DNA of 64,000 nucleotides from Aphidius gifuensis (taxonomy: Eukaryota; Arthropoda; Insecta; Hymenoptera; Braconidae): the NCBI RefSeq assembly GCF_014905175.1, contig NC_057793.1:2728001-2792000 (forward strand). The letters run 5' to 3'. The translations under genes were made by a program, and so were the position numbers. The notes beneath the pieces were generated by a model. That model ran no database searches and was not told where the DNA came from. It was given only the letters and a program-made list of their open reading frames with translations. This document shows, in pieces, positions 62,499-64,000 of this stretch; the first letter of the stretch is position 1, and the number at the start of each line of letters is the position of its first letter.

Positions 62499-62635
62499 GA
62501 TGACACATTCGTTTTTTTTTTTCTTTTACATCACGGATCACAATTTAAAAATCATTGAAATCGACTAATCGCTTCAATGATTTTTAAATTGTGATCCGTG
62601 ATGTAAAAAAAAAAAAACAAAACGAATCTGTGATC
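62499..62635. repeat. Near-perfect long palindrome (stem-loop 3)
   Basis: A 32-base block at 62528-62559 (starting ACATCACGGATCACAATT) is an exact reverse complement of 62573-62604. The complementarity extends outward through T-rich/A-rich flanks and ATTCG/CGAAT to GATGACAC/CTGTGATC-like ends, giving arms of about 60 bases. The loop is 13 bases (62560-62572). Such near-identity of arms suggests a young MITE-like element or a long-hairpin RNA source. Confidence 0.65.
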
Positions 62636-64000
62636 TATCTTGATCAAGTATCGTATACGTACCATATGTATATGTAAATTCGTCTAAATCGATAGTTAAA
62701 TTAAAACTGAGATCAAACTTTTAAATTTTTTATTTGATTATTCATTATAATTACAACTCGTTACCATGCAAAAAAAAGATTGTATTTCTCACTTCCACAA
62801 TTTTCGATGACAACTGTTCTTTTTATAATAGGAGGATTTTTTTTTAAATTAAAAAAAAAAAAAAATGATTTGTTGATATATGTATTTCCGGTGTAAATAA
62901 AATTTCCAAACTTGCTATTTTTAAAAGAAATTTAGAATTATATTAACAAGTGCATAAAAAATAAAAATACAAAAAAAAATGTATTCATTTTTTTTCATCA
63001 TTTTAATGTTTATAATTATTCGATTGATTATTTTTTTCTAGTTTTCCAATAAATAGTATTTATCAATAGTTCTAACGTTTTTTCATCAATTGATCAAAAC
63101 ACCGGACGTAACTTCCGTTTCCGGATATTTCAGTTACGGAAAGCAACGGAAAGGCCGAACGTGTGGCCTTCGATATATATAAACAGTGTGTTTCCAGGTC
63201 TTTCAATATGTTCCATACATATATATCAATTTCCATATGTATATCTTGTCTCTCCTCTTTTACATGACACCTCCGACATAATTGCATTGACAATACAACT
63301 GCCTGTCTCGCCAACAGCCAACTAAACACCTATATTTATCGACTTATTATTTTCATTATTTTTTCACTGTCAATTTGGCAAAACTAACATCCCTATATAT
63401 CAATTAAAATTTAAAAATTATCTCATCTTATTAACCTCATTATTTTACAACTATTAAATCAACAATTAAAAATAATTCATCTCAAAATATATTCATCAAA
63501 AATCATTCTATATTTTATTAAAGATAAAAAACATTTTATAAAAAAAAAAGAAAAAAAATGTGTAACATACATATGAGACATCAAAACAGATTATCACGTT
63601 GAATGGAGAACCGGAAGTGAAGGATCAGCTTAAATAGAATTTCAAAGATTTAAATTACATTTTTTTTTTTTTTTTTTTATTTCTCATGATATTTTATACT
63701 AAGTGAATGTATTTTTTTATTTTCTCATATTAATAAATTATAATGAAAATAATTTTACAGTTAAAATTAATAATTTAAAAAGGTAAAAAAATAATAATAA
63801 TTTTAAAATTATTAAATAAATTAATTATATCATGTATATAATAATATTATTTTTTTTTTTTTTGAAAATTTAGACAAGGTTCAGTATCGATTAGGGAAGC
63901 ACTCCGCTCGCTAGACTAGCCTACATTCAACCCACCGTTATTTTCAACCCCCACATTGCCCTTCTTGAACCTTTATATATATATATTTATTAAATACATA
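62636..64000. other. Gene desert, right part
   Basis: AT-rich. Less AT-rich islands at 63095-63320 and 63595-63635 contain ETS-like words (ACTTCCGTTTCCGGA, ACCGGAAGTGAAGG) and may be promoter or first-exon DNA of a gene beyond the right edge. A third patch, GAAGCACTCCGCTCGCTAGA at 63897-63916, lies near the edge. No supported coding frame. Confidence 0.4.

Noticed and set aside
63072..63329. 85-codon minus-strand frame with MFSWLLARQAV start
   Set aside because: No recognisable domain and no flanking splice or neighbour support; the segment looks like promoter DNA with ETS-like words.
1..64000. CRISPR arrays, tRNA or rRNA genes, viral or polydnavirus-like genes
   Set aside because: No spaced direct repeats, no cloverleaf A/B-box pairs and no viral-type coding sequence were found; Ddi1's retroviral-like protease is an ordinary cellular domain.

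Overview
The window reads as nuclear DNA of an insect, most likely a parasitoid wasp (Hymenoptera, Braconidae-like). The order is inferred, not proven. The DNA is strongly AT-rich. Introns are short with GT..AG borders, codons end mostly in A or T, and every recognisable gene is an animal or arthropod gene (ISWI, Sos, Lachesin, anoctamin, CUEDC2, BTB-TTK). There is no sign of bacterial operons, CRISPR, tRNA, rRNA or viral genes. Exon borders below were worked out by hand from splice consensus, reading phase and family conservation.

Layout. 1-387: the 3' end of a leucine-rich-repeat gene. 664-1461: a small secreted ZP-N protein. 2199-3573: a Gfo/Idh/MocA oxidoreductase. 4063-6269 (-): Ddi1/Rngo. 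6765-8465: ribosomal protein L7, head to head with Ddi1 and separated from it by a promoter carrying a perfect 15-bp-arm palindrome. 9135-11339: a short GNPTAB-like phosphotransferase. 11622-12882 (-): a ropporin-like protein, head to head with ISWI (13665-16804). 20373-21484 (-): CUEDC2. 23190-25033 (-): a BED-finger/polyQ/BTB protein. 27345-27777: a decayed partial copy of Sos exons 2-3. 29137-34688: Sos. 36222-42299 (-): a 13-exon anoctamin. 44307-46874: an unrecognised secreted protein. 46905-49115: a 1.1-kb tandem duplication containing foldback sequences. 50015-52448: Lachesin. 54491-56599 (-): a zinc-dependent polyol/alcohol dehydrogenase. From 56600 to 64000 there is a gene desert with two cAMP-response palindromes, recurrent TTCCGG words and a run of three hairpins at 62268-62635.

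The genes are mostly unrelated housekeeping, signalling and adhesion genes rather than one pathway. Ddi1 (proteasome shuttle protease) and RpL7 share a divergent promoter, as do the ropporin-like gene and ISWI. Several genes have unusually large exons (ISWI 2.3 kb, GNPTAB 2.0 kb, Sos 3.1 kb).

The best candidates for something undescribed are non-coding: the hairpin cluster at 62.3-62.6 kb (one hairpin looks like a microRNA precursor), a possible 36-codon cassette exon in a Sos intron, the RpL7 promoter palindrome, and the duplicated foldback block downstream of the unknown secreted-protein gene. Among proteins, the ZP-N-only protein ending in KDEL, the BED+BTB architecture and the unknown 688-residue secreted protein deserve attention.
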